The notes: a model not told the origin generated them from the letters alone. Numbered from the stretch's first letter, positions 23,197 through 36,303 are shown. The stretch is 64,000 bases of DNA from Zychaea mexicana (GCF_025766255.1 NW_026516775.1:1-64000), one strand, 5' to 3'. Numbers and translations: made by a program.

Positions 23197-24303
23197 AATT
23201 TACTTATATTGCCACCAATATAAGAGCTGCCTCCCCCCCACAATTTAAATCTCTTTTGAAAGTCAGAGAGTCGATGACGTTGGTGGAGCGCGCTATAAAG
23301 AAAATTTCAGGAGAAAGAACAGTGTCTCCTCTTAGTTTTGGCCAATACAGCAGTATAAAAAGCACGACGATAATTGACTGAATGGAGCGAAAGCAATTAA
23401 GGCACAGTATAAACACTTTGCTTATTTCTATGAATGGCCAAAAGTAGTGCAGTAAAGGGCAGTAGAATCGAGGGGCATTGCAACGAGTGAGTTTCTGTTC
23501 CTTTCTCTGTAGAGCTGCCAATTGCGACATGCCACAAGGTCTTTGACGATTTCACGTACAAACAATTGAAGAATGCACATCTTAATCCACATGGACCTTC
23601 AGCAGCAGATTTAGTAGCAGCATAATGGAAAAGAGAACAGTGCCTACAGGTATGTCGTATTGCAGAGGAGACAGTTGCAAACGCGGCTTTTTTTGAAACT
23701 TTGTCTGTGTTTTTGACACAGCACAGCTAACAAGAACGCTACGCCATTTCGAATAGAATTGCCTGAACGATTGATGGAAGGATTGAGGGAAACGGCAACT
23801 AATTGCAACGGCCTTGTTGAAGCAAGGATAAGGGTAATATTGACGGGTTTATATTGCTCACTTTTCGTGTGCTATTATGGCTTCTTTTGCGACCGCTGTT
23901 TGGCCATTACTATGCTACTACAGGGCACATTCCACACACTGAGCGATTTCTACATGGCGTAATAACTGGGCAGAATGGGACCAACGCGATCAACAGCACA
24001 GCATGTAAAGTACGACTGTTTCAAGATGATCAGCTGTGGGTGAAGTTGTTCTGCCTCCTCCACCAAACTCGTTGCTGATCTCTAGACTCTATTGTTACCA
24101 CAACAAACATTCAACTGCCAATGACAAACGCCGTTGCCATTGCCGCTCATGACGCGACTCTAGTGGAAACTACTCCTGCGACTCAGGCTTGCCGTCAGTC
24201 TTTTCCTCAAAGCATCCACACCTAGTCATTATTTCACACAGAAGCTAAAAATCGCGGTTGGATGGAACATGGCATAATTATGGACGTAAGTCAAAGCACA
24301 GTA
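23197..24303. repeat. MULE-D left long terminal inverted repeat
   Basis: Matches the reverse complement of 30868-31895 plus 46333-46416. It carries a 67-codon and an overlapping 74-codon ORF (near 23759-24078), repeated identically at 31090-31409 on the other strand. These may be passenger sequence or chance. Confidence 0.8.
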
Positions 24304-24593
24304 GGAGAAATAAGAGATATAGGACTGATATTGATATGTATACAGAATAAAGAAAGAAAAGGATAATGAAATGACGTTAATGGTTCTGGCGTTGGAAGTT
24401 GGAATTGGGAGGGAGAGTGAGGGCGTCGGCCATGCGTTGGTTGAAGGTAGAGTAGCTATGTTTCATCTGTTTAGCGTCCTCTATTATGGCGTCAAGAACA
24501 TCGTCTTTGCCAGGACGCATGATCGATTTAGAAACGAGTCGTCTAGAAGCTACGATCTCTTTGTTGAGCGCTAAAACAACCTGCTCTAATTGC

Positions 24594-24715
24594 GGGCAGG
24601 TCTATTTGCATACCCCCTCATGCACACCCCCAGTCACACCCAGGTAGGATTTCTGTTACACACACCCCGCTGACATTTCTTTCGTGCACACCCCCTAACA
24701 CCCTTTTGACTGAAA
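24594..24715. repeat. MULE-A left terminal inverted repeat
   Basis: About 121 bp. It holds four phased CA/C-rich blocks (TTTGCATACCCCC, TGCACACCCCC, TTACACACACCCC, GTGCACACCCCC), plausible transposase-binding repeats. Partner at 28255-28375. Confidence 0.9.
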
Positions 24716-24995
24716 ATTGTGCAAAATATTTTGGTCATGCACTCCTTTATTAAAGTTACAGTAATGCAGCTTATTCCTGAAGCTATGCGAACTTGCAATA
24801 AAGAAATGATCCAGCATAAAGTATATGCTTAAATAGAAATATATATGAGATACCTCTTTGCCTATCATCATTGTATATGGGTATACATTGGACGGACAGT
24901 TTTATTATGTAAAATTCCAGGAACATTTGATGTGATACAAACGCGCTTTTATTTATTAAAATTTCTACCTACCTCATTACTGCTCATTAAACGCA

Positions 24996-27900
24996 ATGTC
25001 AAAAACAATGACCTCCATACCAGAAGAACTTAACACTACATGGGATGGATTCGATGCCGCAAAGACTGCCTGCTATGCATGGGGCAAAGAAAATGGTGTC
25101 TCGTTGCGTACTATTAGAAGTAATAAGATGGGAAATAAGAGGAAGCTCCAGATTGCTTGCAAGCATTATGGTGAGCCAGTCAACAAGGGCGTATGTGAAG
25201 AGCAGAAGACCACGACAAGACAAATGGTTATTGTAGATGACGAGGGCACGGCCATTGCATCATCCAAGGATAAAAAGATCGACACTCGTCAAAGGGACTC
25301 TCAGCGGTTTGGTTGCAAATTCGAAATGATCCTTCGTCCTTTGAACCAGACCAGCAACCAATGGCACATAGTCTCTTTCTATGATGGCGGTCATAACCAT
25401 GAGTTGGCAAACGAGCTTTCGTCATACCCAATGCTCCGTAGACTCGATCACGATGAGGAGGTCGTTATGAAGATGGTACAAGCGCATGCAACCAACAAAG
25501 CTGTATTGTCTTATCTTGCCAGCAAGAACAAGATTGCTCATCCTAAGGACATCACCAATCTTCGTCAGCGCATCTTCAACAACGACCCAGATCATGCAAT
25601 GTTTCAGCTGATCAAAAAGCTTCAAGAAAACGAGTACGAAGTCCAATGGAAAGCAAAACAAGAAGGCGACAAACGCTTTTTGCAGTCTCTCTTCTTTGCG
25701 CACAAATTGGCAATCGCACTCGCTCGCCAATTCCCGGACGTTGTTACCTTGGACGCCACTTACAAGACAAACAAGCACCGGTTGCCATTTATCAACATTG
25801 TTGGAACTGGCAACATTGGATATCCCCAATTGATGACTTTCTGCATTGCTGGCTGCTGGGTATCAGAGGAAAACAACGACAGCTACGATTGGGTGATTCG
25901 CAAGCTTCAAACTGTCGTTTGGCCACTTGATCAGGTTTCGTCCCCTGGTGTGTTTGTAACAGACAGCGAATCTGCTTTGACCGGTGCTCTCGACCGCGTT
26001 TTTCCAACGGCGAAGAAGATCCTATGCAAGATCCATATACGACGCAACTTCAGGGTCAACCTACGCAAGCTTTTTGATGTCAAGGACCATTACGAGGAAC
26101 TCGAGAAAGCTATCAATTTTTTAATGGCTAGTGAGTATCAAGACAAGTTCAACGATATGCGATCCACAATTTCGAACGAGAAGCTCGAAGAAAAGGCAAT
26201 GAAGATGTATGAGGAGGCTGCTCAAAAAGCAAAAAGACCCGACGTTGTCATGGACTATTTGCAAAGGTGTGTAAAATTGAATAAGCACGGATTTTTTGAC
26301 CACATGATACTTGGACTTAAACATGTTTTTTCGGTATACAGAAAGCTTGCTTCAAAAGACAAGTGGGTAGGCAATCGCCTCACTTATGTAAAGCATTTCG
26401 GAAATGACAGCACAAATAGAGTCGAAGGGACGCATGCCAACATGAAAAAGGCAATCATGTCCTCAAGTGGCAATCTCCTAACTGCCTTTATGCAAATTGA
26501 CTAGTTTTATCGATTGAAGGTTTATCTCTTATAGTAATTATATTGATCCGTTAGTGACGCGGCTCTTACATGCTTTCTTCCTTATATTAGAACTTGAATT
26601 GGAAGCGCCAGATCGACAAGGAAAGTTTTGGCGGAAACTCGCACATCCCACCACAGCAAAAGCAGCGTTTGGCAGCTTTGGAACGTAAAATTTCCAAGTT
26701 CGCTTTCTATGCCATCCGTGACGAGCTAACCGTCAATAATCCGTTAAAAGACTGATCACTGCCGATGTGCAATCAAGTATCATTATGATATTCCGTGCTG
26801 CCATGTGCTTCCATCACAGGGTGAAATCCCCTTAAGCTTAATTCCCAGACGCTGGCACCTTTATCCTGAGAAAACGGCATCTCAAGGTAGCCATGGCTGT
26901 TATGTAAAAGCTGTTATATTTGTAACGTACAGTATCTGATTTTTGTTGTTATTAGGAGAACCAAACACAACAAGCAATAGCAATAGCAATAGCAATAGCA
27001 ACATTTTGGCGATGACTGGTTCATTTACAGCCCCAAGCCTGGAATCGCAAATCGAAGGAGAGCTCACACGCCTCAACAATCTTGTACACCGCTTTCCAGA
27101 TAATCAACAACGTGCAACTCTCCTCGCGCACCTACAATCTATCAATGATGATATGTTCATCGACGTTGAGCAGCTTCAGCAGCCAAAATCAATCCCCAAA
27201 AGCACCCAAAAACCACAAAACAGCAGCAACAAGCGTGAGCTGATCGCTTTAGAGCATCAAGACTCTCAAAGCCGAAAGAAAGCAAACACCGGCATTGGTC
27301 GTGATGCTGCAGCAATATGGTAAAGTTTTATGCATTAAGATGTATAGCCAATTCTTTACTTAAATTTTTAATATCTATAGGAACGGAAAGATGGAGCCAA
27401 CAATAGCAAATGAAGCAAACAACATGGCACTCACCATCCCTCCTCCTCCAAAAATTCGCTTTGTACCTAACATCAACCTTGTTTGCAAATGGATCCTCCA
27501 CCAGCTGTTGAATTGGTGCATAATCCCATGCCAGACGGTAACTGTGGCTTTCGGGCCTTAGCTGTTGAGCTGTATAACACAGAGGAGCGATACGTCGATG
27601 TCAAGACCAAGATGCTCGATCAGTACCTCTCCAACGCCATACGCTTTACCAATACTATGACAAGGGTCGTTTACTAAAAGTACTCGATCCATATTCAAGT
27701 GAATGGTTCGTCTCGCCTGAATGCAGTCAAGTTGCCGCTGATACGTTCGAAACGCCAATTGTTATAGATGGCGCACAATCGCACATTTTCTTCCCTTTAA
27801 CGAACAACCCAGTACACGCCAAGCGCACCCACCCAATCGTCCTACAGCTTATTGGAAACCACTTCATACTCGTTATGACCAAAAACGACGCAGCTATCCA

Positions 27901-28102
27901 GTGGCCTGAAATATTCCCTGAGGGTCGTGGACCACACAAAAGCATTCGCGATGATCCTTGGTATCCCCTTTTTGAAGATTCTTTTGAACGGTCTATTCGA
28001 CCGTTTCCCGATTTCACGATTCCCAATGACGAAGAAGTGCATCCCATTCACGCATCTGATTCTGAGGGCGAAGACTTAACCACCTGTAACCGAAATAATT
28101 AA
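24996..28102 (+). pseudogene. MULE-A transposase-SWIM-OTU gene, lightly decayed
   Basis: Start at 24996 (MSKTMTSIPEEL). Residues 1-140 form a FAR1/WRKY-GCM1 zinc domain (C-K-H...G-C-K-F...H-N-H-E). The MULE core has VTLDATYKTN, VFVTDSESAL with CKIHIRRNF, and NRVEGTHANMKK. The first exon ends in a TAG at 26502-26504 where MULE-B has Glu (QIDEFYRLK). Introns follow near 26518-26590, 26897-26956 and 27322-27380. A SWIM-like C-R-C...C-C-H near 26765-26815 follows a one-base insertion. Then come a coiled linker and an OTU-like domain: PDGNCGFRAL (Asp and Cys) near 27535 and GNHFILV (His) near 27855, ending at 28102. Frameshifts lie near 27490 and 27655. The OTU part resembles deubiquitinating proteases; its role in the transposon is unknown. 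Confidence 0.87.
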
Positions 28103-28254
28103 TCAGCTATTTGACACTTGATCCTCTTACTTTTTCGCTACCTTTCTTACTTTCCCTGTCACTTTCTCTTTTTTTATTCTTTTTGCCAACACCTTATACT
28201 TAGACTAATAGACGAATCCTGTATCAATTTTCTTTATGCATTCTGCCAATTCTT

Positions 28255-28375
28255 TTCAGTCAAAAGGGTGTGAGGGGGTGTGTACGAAAGAAATGTCAGC
28301 GGGGTGTGTGTAACAGAAATCCTACCTGGGTGTGACTGGGGGTGTGCATGAGGGGGTGTGCAAATAGACCTGCCC
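28255..28375. repeat. MULE-A right terminal inverted repeat
   Basis: Reverse complement of 24594-24715 with few differences. Followed by the CTAATTGC duplication and the MULE-D frame. Confidence 0.9.
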
Positions 28376-30867
28376 CCTAATTGCTGTACTTTATCTTGGT
28401 CTTGTTGTTCTTGACCTTCTTGTGCAGTTGCTGTTGATGATGGTGTTGTTACAGTCTGTTGAGCCCACTGTTGCTGGGTCTCCCAGGAAGGACGCACAGT
28501 AAGACTTCCGACATGATGCTCTACCAAAAACATGTGCTTACAAGGGAACAAAGTCAAGGAGAATTATGGACACGTACAGGTGATCACCTGGCCATTATTA
28601 GCAGTGACCTACATTAGAAAATATAGAACACTATGTGAGAAATAACGTACAGGAGATTACTAGTATGGTTTTCTTACATTGTATGTAAAATTGTTGCCTG
28701 TGAACGATGCAACAATGTATTGCGCTTCTGGCAGCACTGTAGTTACCATTCGCGCAATCATCTTCCGTTTCTTCTCAGCCTTAATTTCCTCTTTTCGTGA
28801 AGAGTGCTCATGGGCACTCATGCGGCCAACGTTTGCTGTTAAGCGTCTTATTTCGGACTGAACGTCGAATGCGATGTCAGAGGAGAGGATTTGAACGAGC
28901 ATATCGAGACGATGCATCCTCTTGCGCTTCAAATACAGAGTCTTTAATTGGTTGTGCCAAGATTCGACGTAGTTGTTCGTTTGCATGTTGGTGTATATTT
29001 CTGGCTGATAACAACTGGCCCAACGTTCAACAGCTGCTCCATTCAAGGCCCTGATCCAATACTGGTCGAAATAGTCGTGGAATAGGCGATATTTGCGCCG
29101 AGTGTAACCAAGAAAGTCTTCCAGTAGGTCTCTAAAGCGCGCTTGGTTTGGCTCATACATAAGAGCACGCAGCCGTTCACGAACATTCTTCTTGGCCCTC
29201 GCGCCAGTCACCTTTTCTTGGACATTCTTTGTCCAAGCACGCATAACGTGCCAAAGGCAGTGTTGAATGCTGCAAGTTGGCCACACCTCGGTAATCGCGT
29301 TATCCTCAGCAAGATCACGATGATTGTTATACGCTGAGGATTCAAACCAAGAGAAGCAAGGAAACGGAACCAACCAAGAAGGGGGAGAGATGACTTATCA
29401 TCAGTTATGAGATAAGTGACAGGAACGCCACGACCAGCAAGAGGATGGCGGATAACCATCGTGTATAGAACACCACTTGCATATCGCGACACATCATGAG
29501 TCGCATCCAGACATATGAAGCCGCCACTTCTGCTAAGCAACAATGCTTTCTGCCAAGGAGCCAAGAAACCAAAGGTGAACCGTTGAGCAGAAAGAAGACG
29601 CAGACCAGCTCCATTGGTGTCAATCCAAACATTGTAGCCCTGTGTTTCAAGGGAAGCCAACCATTCTTCAACTGATGTAAAGTCATCGGTGTCTTTAGTA
29701 CAGTGTTCCTGTCGATACTTATAGAATATATTATAAACATCGACAGAATTGACGTAGGAATCCTGTTGGTTTGCATCCAGATGCCCAAGCGTGCGTTGTA
29801 AGTGGGTGCGGATTTCACGGACGTTGTACCCTTTACGCAATTCGACGAGTATCTTTTCCTTGAGCTCGTCAGATGCAGGAAGGTACTGAACATCTTCAAC
29901 GGTGCCAGGTACATGCCCAGTATGCTGACCTTTGTACTCGAATCGCGCAGTTGTTGGGTCTTCAACGTCTACCTTGATCGATAGCTTAGCACCGCATCCA
30001 ACTTGCTTAGACTTTTTCTGGATTGGCCGACGACGGATGTTATCATCGGTCCCTTCATCAGAATCATCATCCGAGTCAACGTCAGAATTACGCCCTTCTA
30101 GATCGCCATCTTGCTGCGGTTTTGCATAATCTTTACGATGGCAAAAGTATCTGATGGTCTTGATGGTTTTCGATGGCCTATTTCTTTTGTTGATAGGCTC
30201 GCTGTTTTCCTGAGCAGCAGCTGCTTGTGCCAATTTTTGCTCTATATGTCGTTGCATAAAATAAAGAATCACAATAAGCACCAAATCAATGGCATATTTC
30301 TAAGCATTCGCTCATTATTCATACCCTTTGCTTTAGCAGGGTAATAGGTGGAATGATATATCCAAGATTCACCAGTGGTATGGGGTTGCTGCGCGAGTAT
30401 CTCTTCATACTCGTCGATGTGGCTTGAGATAGGACGCGCAGCAGACTTAAAGGTAAAAATAACTGCTTCGCTAAGAGTAGCAGCAGCAGTAGTAGTGCCG
30501 GTGTTGGTGGTAGTAATGGCGGATGTGTTTGTGGACATGTCAGTGCTAATGGCGAATGGCGAATGCGAGATCGGAAAGTAAAGCGTTTAGAATTACCAAA
30601 GAGAAAAAGAATTCAGGCACAACTGTTTATTTAAATATCATGGTGACACGAGCAGACATATCTCGCTTTTTGATATAGGACACACTCTATATAATGGCAA
30701 CACATAGAACATATAGGCATAAACAAAACATCAACTTTATTGAAGTAAAACTCTCTCTCCACATACCAACCATGATATCATACTCCCGATCATACGTATA
30801 CAGTTTCACCCAGTAGTCCAACATATAACCCAGCTCTTCTGCTATTTATAACCGTGTTCCACAGTAC

Positions 30868-31895
30868 TGTGCTTTGACTTACGTCCATAATTATGCCATG
30901 TTCCATCCAACCGCGATTTTTAGCTTCTGTGTGAAATAATGACTAGGTGTGGATGCTTTGAGGAAAAGACTGACGGCAAGCCTGAGTCGCAGGAGTAGTT
31001 TCCACTAGAGTCGCGTCATGAGCGGCAATGGCAACGGCGTTTGTCATTGGCAGTTGAATGTTTGTTGTGGTAACAATGGAGTCTAGAGATCAGCAACGAG
31101 TTTGGTGGAGGAGGCAGAACAACTTCACCCACAGCTGATCATCTTGAAACAGTCGTACTTTACATGCTGTGCTGTTGATCGCGTTGGTCCCATTCTGCCC
31201 AGTTATTACGCCATGTAGAAATCGCTCAGTGTGTGGAATGTGCCCTGTAGTAGCATAGTAATGGCCAAACAGCGGTCGCAAAAGAAGCCATAATAGCACA
31301 CGAAAAGTGAGCAATATAAACCCGTCAATATTACCCTTATCCTTGCTTCAACAAGGCCGTTGCAATTAGTTGCCGTTTCCCTCAATCCTTCCATCAATCG
31401 TTCAGGCAATTCTATTCGAAATGGCGTAGCGTTCTTGTTAGCTGTGCTGTGTCAAAAAACACAGACAAAGTTTCAAAAAAAGCCGCGTTTGCAACTGTCT
31501 CCTCTGCAATACGACATACCTGTAGGCACTGTTCTCTTTTCCATTATGCTGCTACTAAATCTGCTGCTGAAGGTCCATGTGGATTAAAATGTGCATTCTT
31601 CAATTGTTTGTACGTGAAATCGTCAAAGACCTTGTGGCATGTCGCAATTGGCAGCTCTACAGAGAAAGGAACAGAAACTCACTCGTTGCAATGCCCCTCG
31701 ATTCTACTGCCCTTTACTGCACTACTTTTGGCCATTCATAGAAATAAGCAAAGTGTTTATACCGTGCCTTAATTGCTTTCGCTCCATTCAGTCAATTATC
31801 GTCGTGCTTTTTATACTGCTGTATTGGCCAAAATTAAGAGGAGACACTGTTCTTTCTCCTGAAATTTTCTTTATAGCGCGCTCCACCAACGTCAT
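30868..31895. repeat. MULE-D right long terminal inverted repeat (inner part)
   Basis: Reverse complement of about 23280-24303 at very high identity. The outer 84 bp of the arm lie at 46333-46416 because MULE-C is inserted at 31896. The 30539-30867 stretch between gene and repeat holds no ORF of note and is the likely promoter side of the transposase gene. Confidence 0.85.
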
Positions 31896-32399
31896 CGGGA
31901 ACGGCTATTTGCACCACCCCACCTGCACCACCCCTCGGGTAGTGACCAGCTTTTCGGAGGTGAAATGGCATGGCGGGTGGTGAGAAACGATGAAGGGTGG
32001 TGAGAGGAGGCATGTATTTCAATGAAATCTTTATAATGGGTCTATCTGTTATTGTTCAAGGTAACTAGACTACACGTTAACTATCAGTAAAGTACCGGTT
32101 TTTCTTTAAAGTGATCTTCGATTTTCTTATAAATCAAAGTGCTGCAATAGTACGATTACAGCAAGACCATAACTATTGTATTATGGGTGTTTACATAATA
32201 TATCATGTTTTCATGGTCTGATTGATAATTAGTACACTTCTTTGACACTGTTTTCTTTTTGCTTACATTATTCGATTACACATCTTGTAGCAATATTGCT
32301 GTTTGCGAGCTGGTTGTTTGACGTTTTTAAAGTAAGAGAGAAGGGAAGAGGTCTATTTTTTGTGGTCGATTAAGTAGGAATGGTTGGTGAAGTTGTGGC

Positions 32400-35300
32400 G
32401 GGTACAAAAGAGATTATGGGAGCGATGGACAGAAGGGTACACAACTTGGGCAGCTGGTCTAAAAGAGACATGGTAGAAATGAAAATTGCTCAACTGCATA
32501 CTGATAGGTTTACCTGTAGGAGCGGAAAGGAAAGGTATGTATAGAGTTGAGAATTCAACAGAATACCAAGCAATGGCTTTTGAGAACGCATTGGCAGCTA
32601 GAATTGCACAAGAATGATTGAAATATGAAGCAGTATTGCAAGGAGAGGAGCGATCGGATAACTTATGCTACACTGAAGCCAGTTCATCTTCTCTAAAGAG
32701 ATGTAAGAAAATAGCGCGATTCTGCTGCAAAAACACAAACATATCGTCTTTGATGGATGGCCACATATCCTCATCGTTTTTCAAGGCCAAAGCCAAGACA
32801 CGAAAACCACAATTACCATTAGGCTGAGGACTAACAATAGTGGCGACTTGCTGCTTGGGTACATCGGTGCTTAAGACACCAGCCAATGGCACCGCCAGTT
32901 CCTTGCCCTTTCCTTCCCTATTTTAACGGCCCACCACAATCAGCTTATATTATACACTGGAATGATTGGTACATACCATGTGGCTGCTGCGTCAGCTCCG
33001 AAGCCCGTCTTGGCCTTTTTTGCTTTGCTCATCTTGGATTTCGAGTGTAATTGGCAAGCGTTTGTTGTTATTACTGCTGTTGCTGCTGCTGCTGCTGCTG
33101 CTGGCGTTATTTGCAGTAGTGCGAGCTGTTGTTTTCTTTGTTCGCACAGGTGGAGATTGCAGTTCATGCATATCAATGAACGAATCATTACTGATTGCCT
33201 TCAATTTATGCAAAAGATCTGCTAGTTGCTGCTGGTTTTGGAGATTGAATCCTAGGTTTTCAATCCGGACAAGCTCAGCGGCGACTTGCTTTTCGATCGT
33301 TGGCTTCTCGTGGTCGTCCACAACTGCTATAACGTTGGGTGCAGAGAGCACATCGACAAATTCGTCTATTGCAAAAAAGAAGAAAAGAAAACCGGCTCAT
33401 AAATCGTCGGTGAACATACTCACCATTGTTTTAAACTCTGCAATAGCCATACCATTGAGATTCGATGCTGTTTTTTCTGGGAACAAGTGCCAGCGCCGAG
33501 GGATAATCGACAATGGAATGGGCCCGTCAGCTGGATACATATGACAGCATGGTATTCCGTAATGGATCTTTAAGGCACACTTGCAATGCATCGTCTTCAG
33601 CACGTTCGAAAATCTCAACTGGTCTTTGATGGCTTCAAAAGCAAAGCGAGATATATTACGACTGAGGAGCTCAAGTCGCGTTTTATATGCCTCAGGAAGA
33701 TGAGAATTAGCACTCAATGCTTCCTTATCAACCTACTGATTCCAGTTGGTGTTCTACAAAAGCGGCTATCATCAATTACACAGTATTGCTTATCGCAAAC
33801 CCCAAACGTGCCGATACTTAAATATAAGTATGCAACAACATGAATTGATGCGAACATTTCTCAGTAAAACGTATGTATATATACCTTGTCTTTATACCAC
33901 ATATTCAGATGTGTGAAAAAAAGATGAAGGCTGCTGGATGGATCGATGTACTTTTTGATTTCGGCGTGAGCACCTTCAGCCCGGTTGGTACTCGTATTTC
34001 CAAGGTGTCGCAGTTGGCCAGTCTCACTACCAACCCATTTTTCCCCAAAGGCAAGTTTACTATAGAAAGAGTATATGAGCTAGATCAATCATAAAGCCCC
34101 ACAAGGATTTGGACAACATTCAAAGGTACACTAATCATCTACCTTTTCAAGTAGCTTCGTGCCTTTTCAGGATCTGAACAACACAGTATTGCATTTTCAA
34201 ACATAGTAGGCGCCTTTTGCTCTAGTTTTGCATCAGACACCTTCTCCATCATATCATCGAACTTGTCCTTGTAAGAGCTAGACATCAAAAGGTTGAGCGC
34301 CTTTTCTACCTGGTCCCATTGTTCTTGAGTGTCAAAAAGCTTTCGAAGGTTCGTCTTGAAGTTTCTATGCAAATGGATTTTACACAGTATCTTCGTAGAC
34401 TCAGGGAAAGTGGAATCAAGCGCAGTCATTAATGCCGCTTCACTGTCTGTGACGAACACTTTTGGATAAACCGCTGTCGAAGACGAGTAAACAACTGACT
34501 TTAGCTATTGAGCAAACCACATATACGACCCTGTGGTCTCATTCGAGACCCATCCTCCAGCTACACAAAAGCTTCTTAACGCCTTCACGCCAACATTTCC
34601 GGTACCAATCACATTTATAAATGGCATTTTGTTGCGATTGGTCTGGTAGGTGGCATCCATGGAAATCACCTCTGGGAATTGGTTTGCAACCTTTATAGCA
34701 TCGCCATGGGCAAAGAACAACGCATTGAGGAAAATCTTTTCCCCTTCTTGTCTCGAGTCAAAACGGACGTGGTAATCGTTCTCTTGCAGAAGGTTGATCA
34801 GGTTGAACATTGCACCATCAGGGTCGTTGTTGAACACTGTTTGACGAATGTTTGAAATATCCTTTGCGGTGGTACCAGAATGGCCTTTGCTGCGTAGGAA
34901 GTCTGTGATGACTCTGTTGGTGGCATGGTTGAGGATTAAGGTACGCACTGTCTGGAGAACGTCTCCTTTCAAGCGGCAGTGCAGTGGGTAGGCACTAGGT
35001 TCGAAAGCCATATGGTGATTGTGTCCGCCATCATAGATACTCACTACATGCCATTGCTGGCTCTTACTGTCTAATGGTCGTAGCATCAGATTGAGAGGGC
35101 AACCAATCCGTTGAGAATCCTTGCTACGTCCTTTCTTCTTTTTCTCGGTGCTGCTCAGAATGCCACCTTCCTCGTCAATAACAATTGTTGTTTGTTGCTG
35201 CTGCGATTGTTGCTCTTTCGGTGTCTGGTCACGGGGCTGACCAAAGTGCTTACAGCCAAGTTAGCACCTTCGCTTGGGGCCTTTTTTATCAGCTCTGATT

Positions 35301-35425
35301 ACTGAAAGCTGGAACTTGTTATTCAACGCCCAAGATTGCAAGGATGTAATTGCAATGTCGTACGATTCGTACGTTTGGTTGATTTCCTCGGGGATGTTTG
35401 GTGATCTCGTCTATAATGTCGACAT
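32400..35425 (-). pseudogene. MULE-C transposase with SWIM and OTU-like modules
   Basis: Likely start at 35425 (MSTL, then an in-frame TAG at 35411-35413), followed by PEEINQTYESYDIA, which aligns with the start regions of MULE-A and MULE-B. Core: SMDATYQTNRN near 34660, VFVTDSEAAL near 34450 with CKIHLHRNF, and STNRAEGAHAEIKK near 33960. A SWIM-like C-K-C...C-C-H lies near 33540-33590, a Gln/Ser-rich coiled linker at 33000-33350, and the OTU-like motif reads PNGNCGFR near 32810, with Asn where the other two MULEs have Asp. An in-frame TAG at 34505-34507 and several frameshifts disable it. The 3' end is uncertain (about 32340-32400). Confidence 0.78.
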
Positions 35426-35732
35426 GCTTGCTGAATGGAAAAGGAAGGACGCGTTTTTTTTCCTTGTCACACAAAATTATAGAAAGGATCACATCTTTAA
35501 TTCTCAACTCAAGCCTCTCTGATTGTTTCGGTAGCAACATCCTGGTTAGTGTGTCATAGTCTTTAGCAAACGTTCTCATCAACGATAGTGCTCAATACTG
35601 CGATGACTGTAGGCTACTACTGATGATTTACATTATTTTGACAGATAGTGTATTTAGCCGCGTTTTTTTCTCACTAGTGTTCCTTTTTTTAAAAAAATAG
35701 ACATTTATGCAGCAAACTCGTAATGTTTGTAT

Positions 35733-36303
35733 TGTAACGTGTTAGTTTGGGTAAGAGTTACGAATCCCGTTTAATAGGATGGATAGTATAATAAAAGGTG
35801 ATAAATGTGGGTGAAATGCTAAGTATTAAGCAAAAGAGATGAAATAGAAGTGTGGGAGTTCAACAACCAGGAATTATTACGTCTGGAGCCACAAAAGACA
35901 ATCCTTTTGATAGGAAAGGGAAAAGCTAAAGTTAAGAGAAAGAGAAGCTAAAGAACTGACCTGTTTATTATTCAATACAAAATATTGGTCTATTTATACT
36001 AATTCTAATACACTATCTATATCTAATATAATTGGTGCTTGATCCAATGGATACCGCAGTAGTGCGAAATGGTTTTGCACCTGGTGTGAGTTGTTTTTGC
36101 ACTCGCAGTAAGAGTGGTGTTGCGCAGTAAGCGTATTGTTGCAGGTGTGAGATAAATTTGCACTCATAGTTACACCAAGTCTGTGATGAAAATGATAGAG
36201 AGTAAACTGACAGATAGTGATACAAGTAGATTACAAAGCCAATACTAAGGGGAAGAGCCCGTTTATTGATTTGAATGTATTGGGGACAACAAGGTAGGTT
36301 ACA
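35733..36303 (-). repeat. Left LTR of the inverted pair (minus orientation)
   Basis: Reverse complement of the right LTR. Its TATA box (TATAAATAG, near 35990-36000) directs transcription leftward, out of the element. GTGCAAA...CACACC direct repeats occur upstream of the TATA box. Confidence 0.85.

Larger units (their letters stand above)
24594..28375 (+). mobile_element. MULE-A: near-complete Mutator-like element, 3782 bp
   Basis: Terminal inverted repeats of about 121 bp begin GGGCAGGTCTATTTGCA at 24594 and at 28375 inverted, with only a few mismatches. The flanks carry the duplication CTAATTGC (24586-24593 and 28377-28384), plus one flanking base that differs between sides, consistent with the 8-9 bp duplications of Mutator elements. 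It encodes a transposase plus an OTU-like protease module. It landed inside the MULE-D transposase gene. Confidence 0.93.
24377..30538 (-). pseudogene. MULE-D transposase with SWIM zinc finger, split by MULE-A
   Basis: Exon 1 runs 30538 to about 30323 (MSTNTSAITTTN start; intron GTATGA...CATATAG ending at 30242). The main exon encodes an acidic linker, a zinc/DNA-binding region, and the DDE core: FICLDATHD (first Asp), AEDNAITEVWP with IQHCLWHV, then NNYVESWHNQLK (third acidic residue). A second intron (28609-28677) leads to a SWIM motif C-T-C-P...P-C-K-H near 28530-28580, with an in-frame TAA at 28564-28566 where Gln is likely. A frameshift at about 29320 hits the second catalytic Asp region. 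MULE-A then interrupts a Gln-rich tail. After the 8-bp duplication the frame resumes (QVVLALNKEIVASRRL) and stops at 24377. Nuclear cut-and-paste transposase in living relatives; dead here. Confidence 0.82.

Noticed and set aside
23759..24078. Captured host gene in the MULE-D arms
   Set aside because: The small ORFs overlap on both strands, show no recognised domain and no splice structure; mentioned only as unexplained.
35733..36303. DIRS-type retrotransposon (inverted terminal repeats)
   Set aside because: DIRS elements make no target duplication and carry a tyrosine recombinase; here there is a GTAT duplication, TG...CA ends and an integrase tail.
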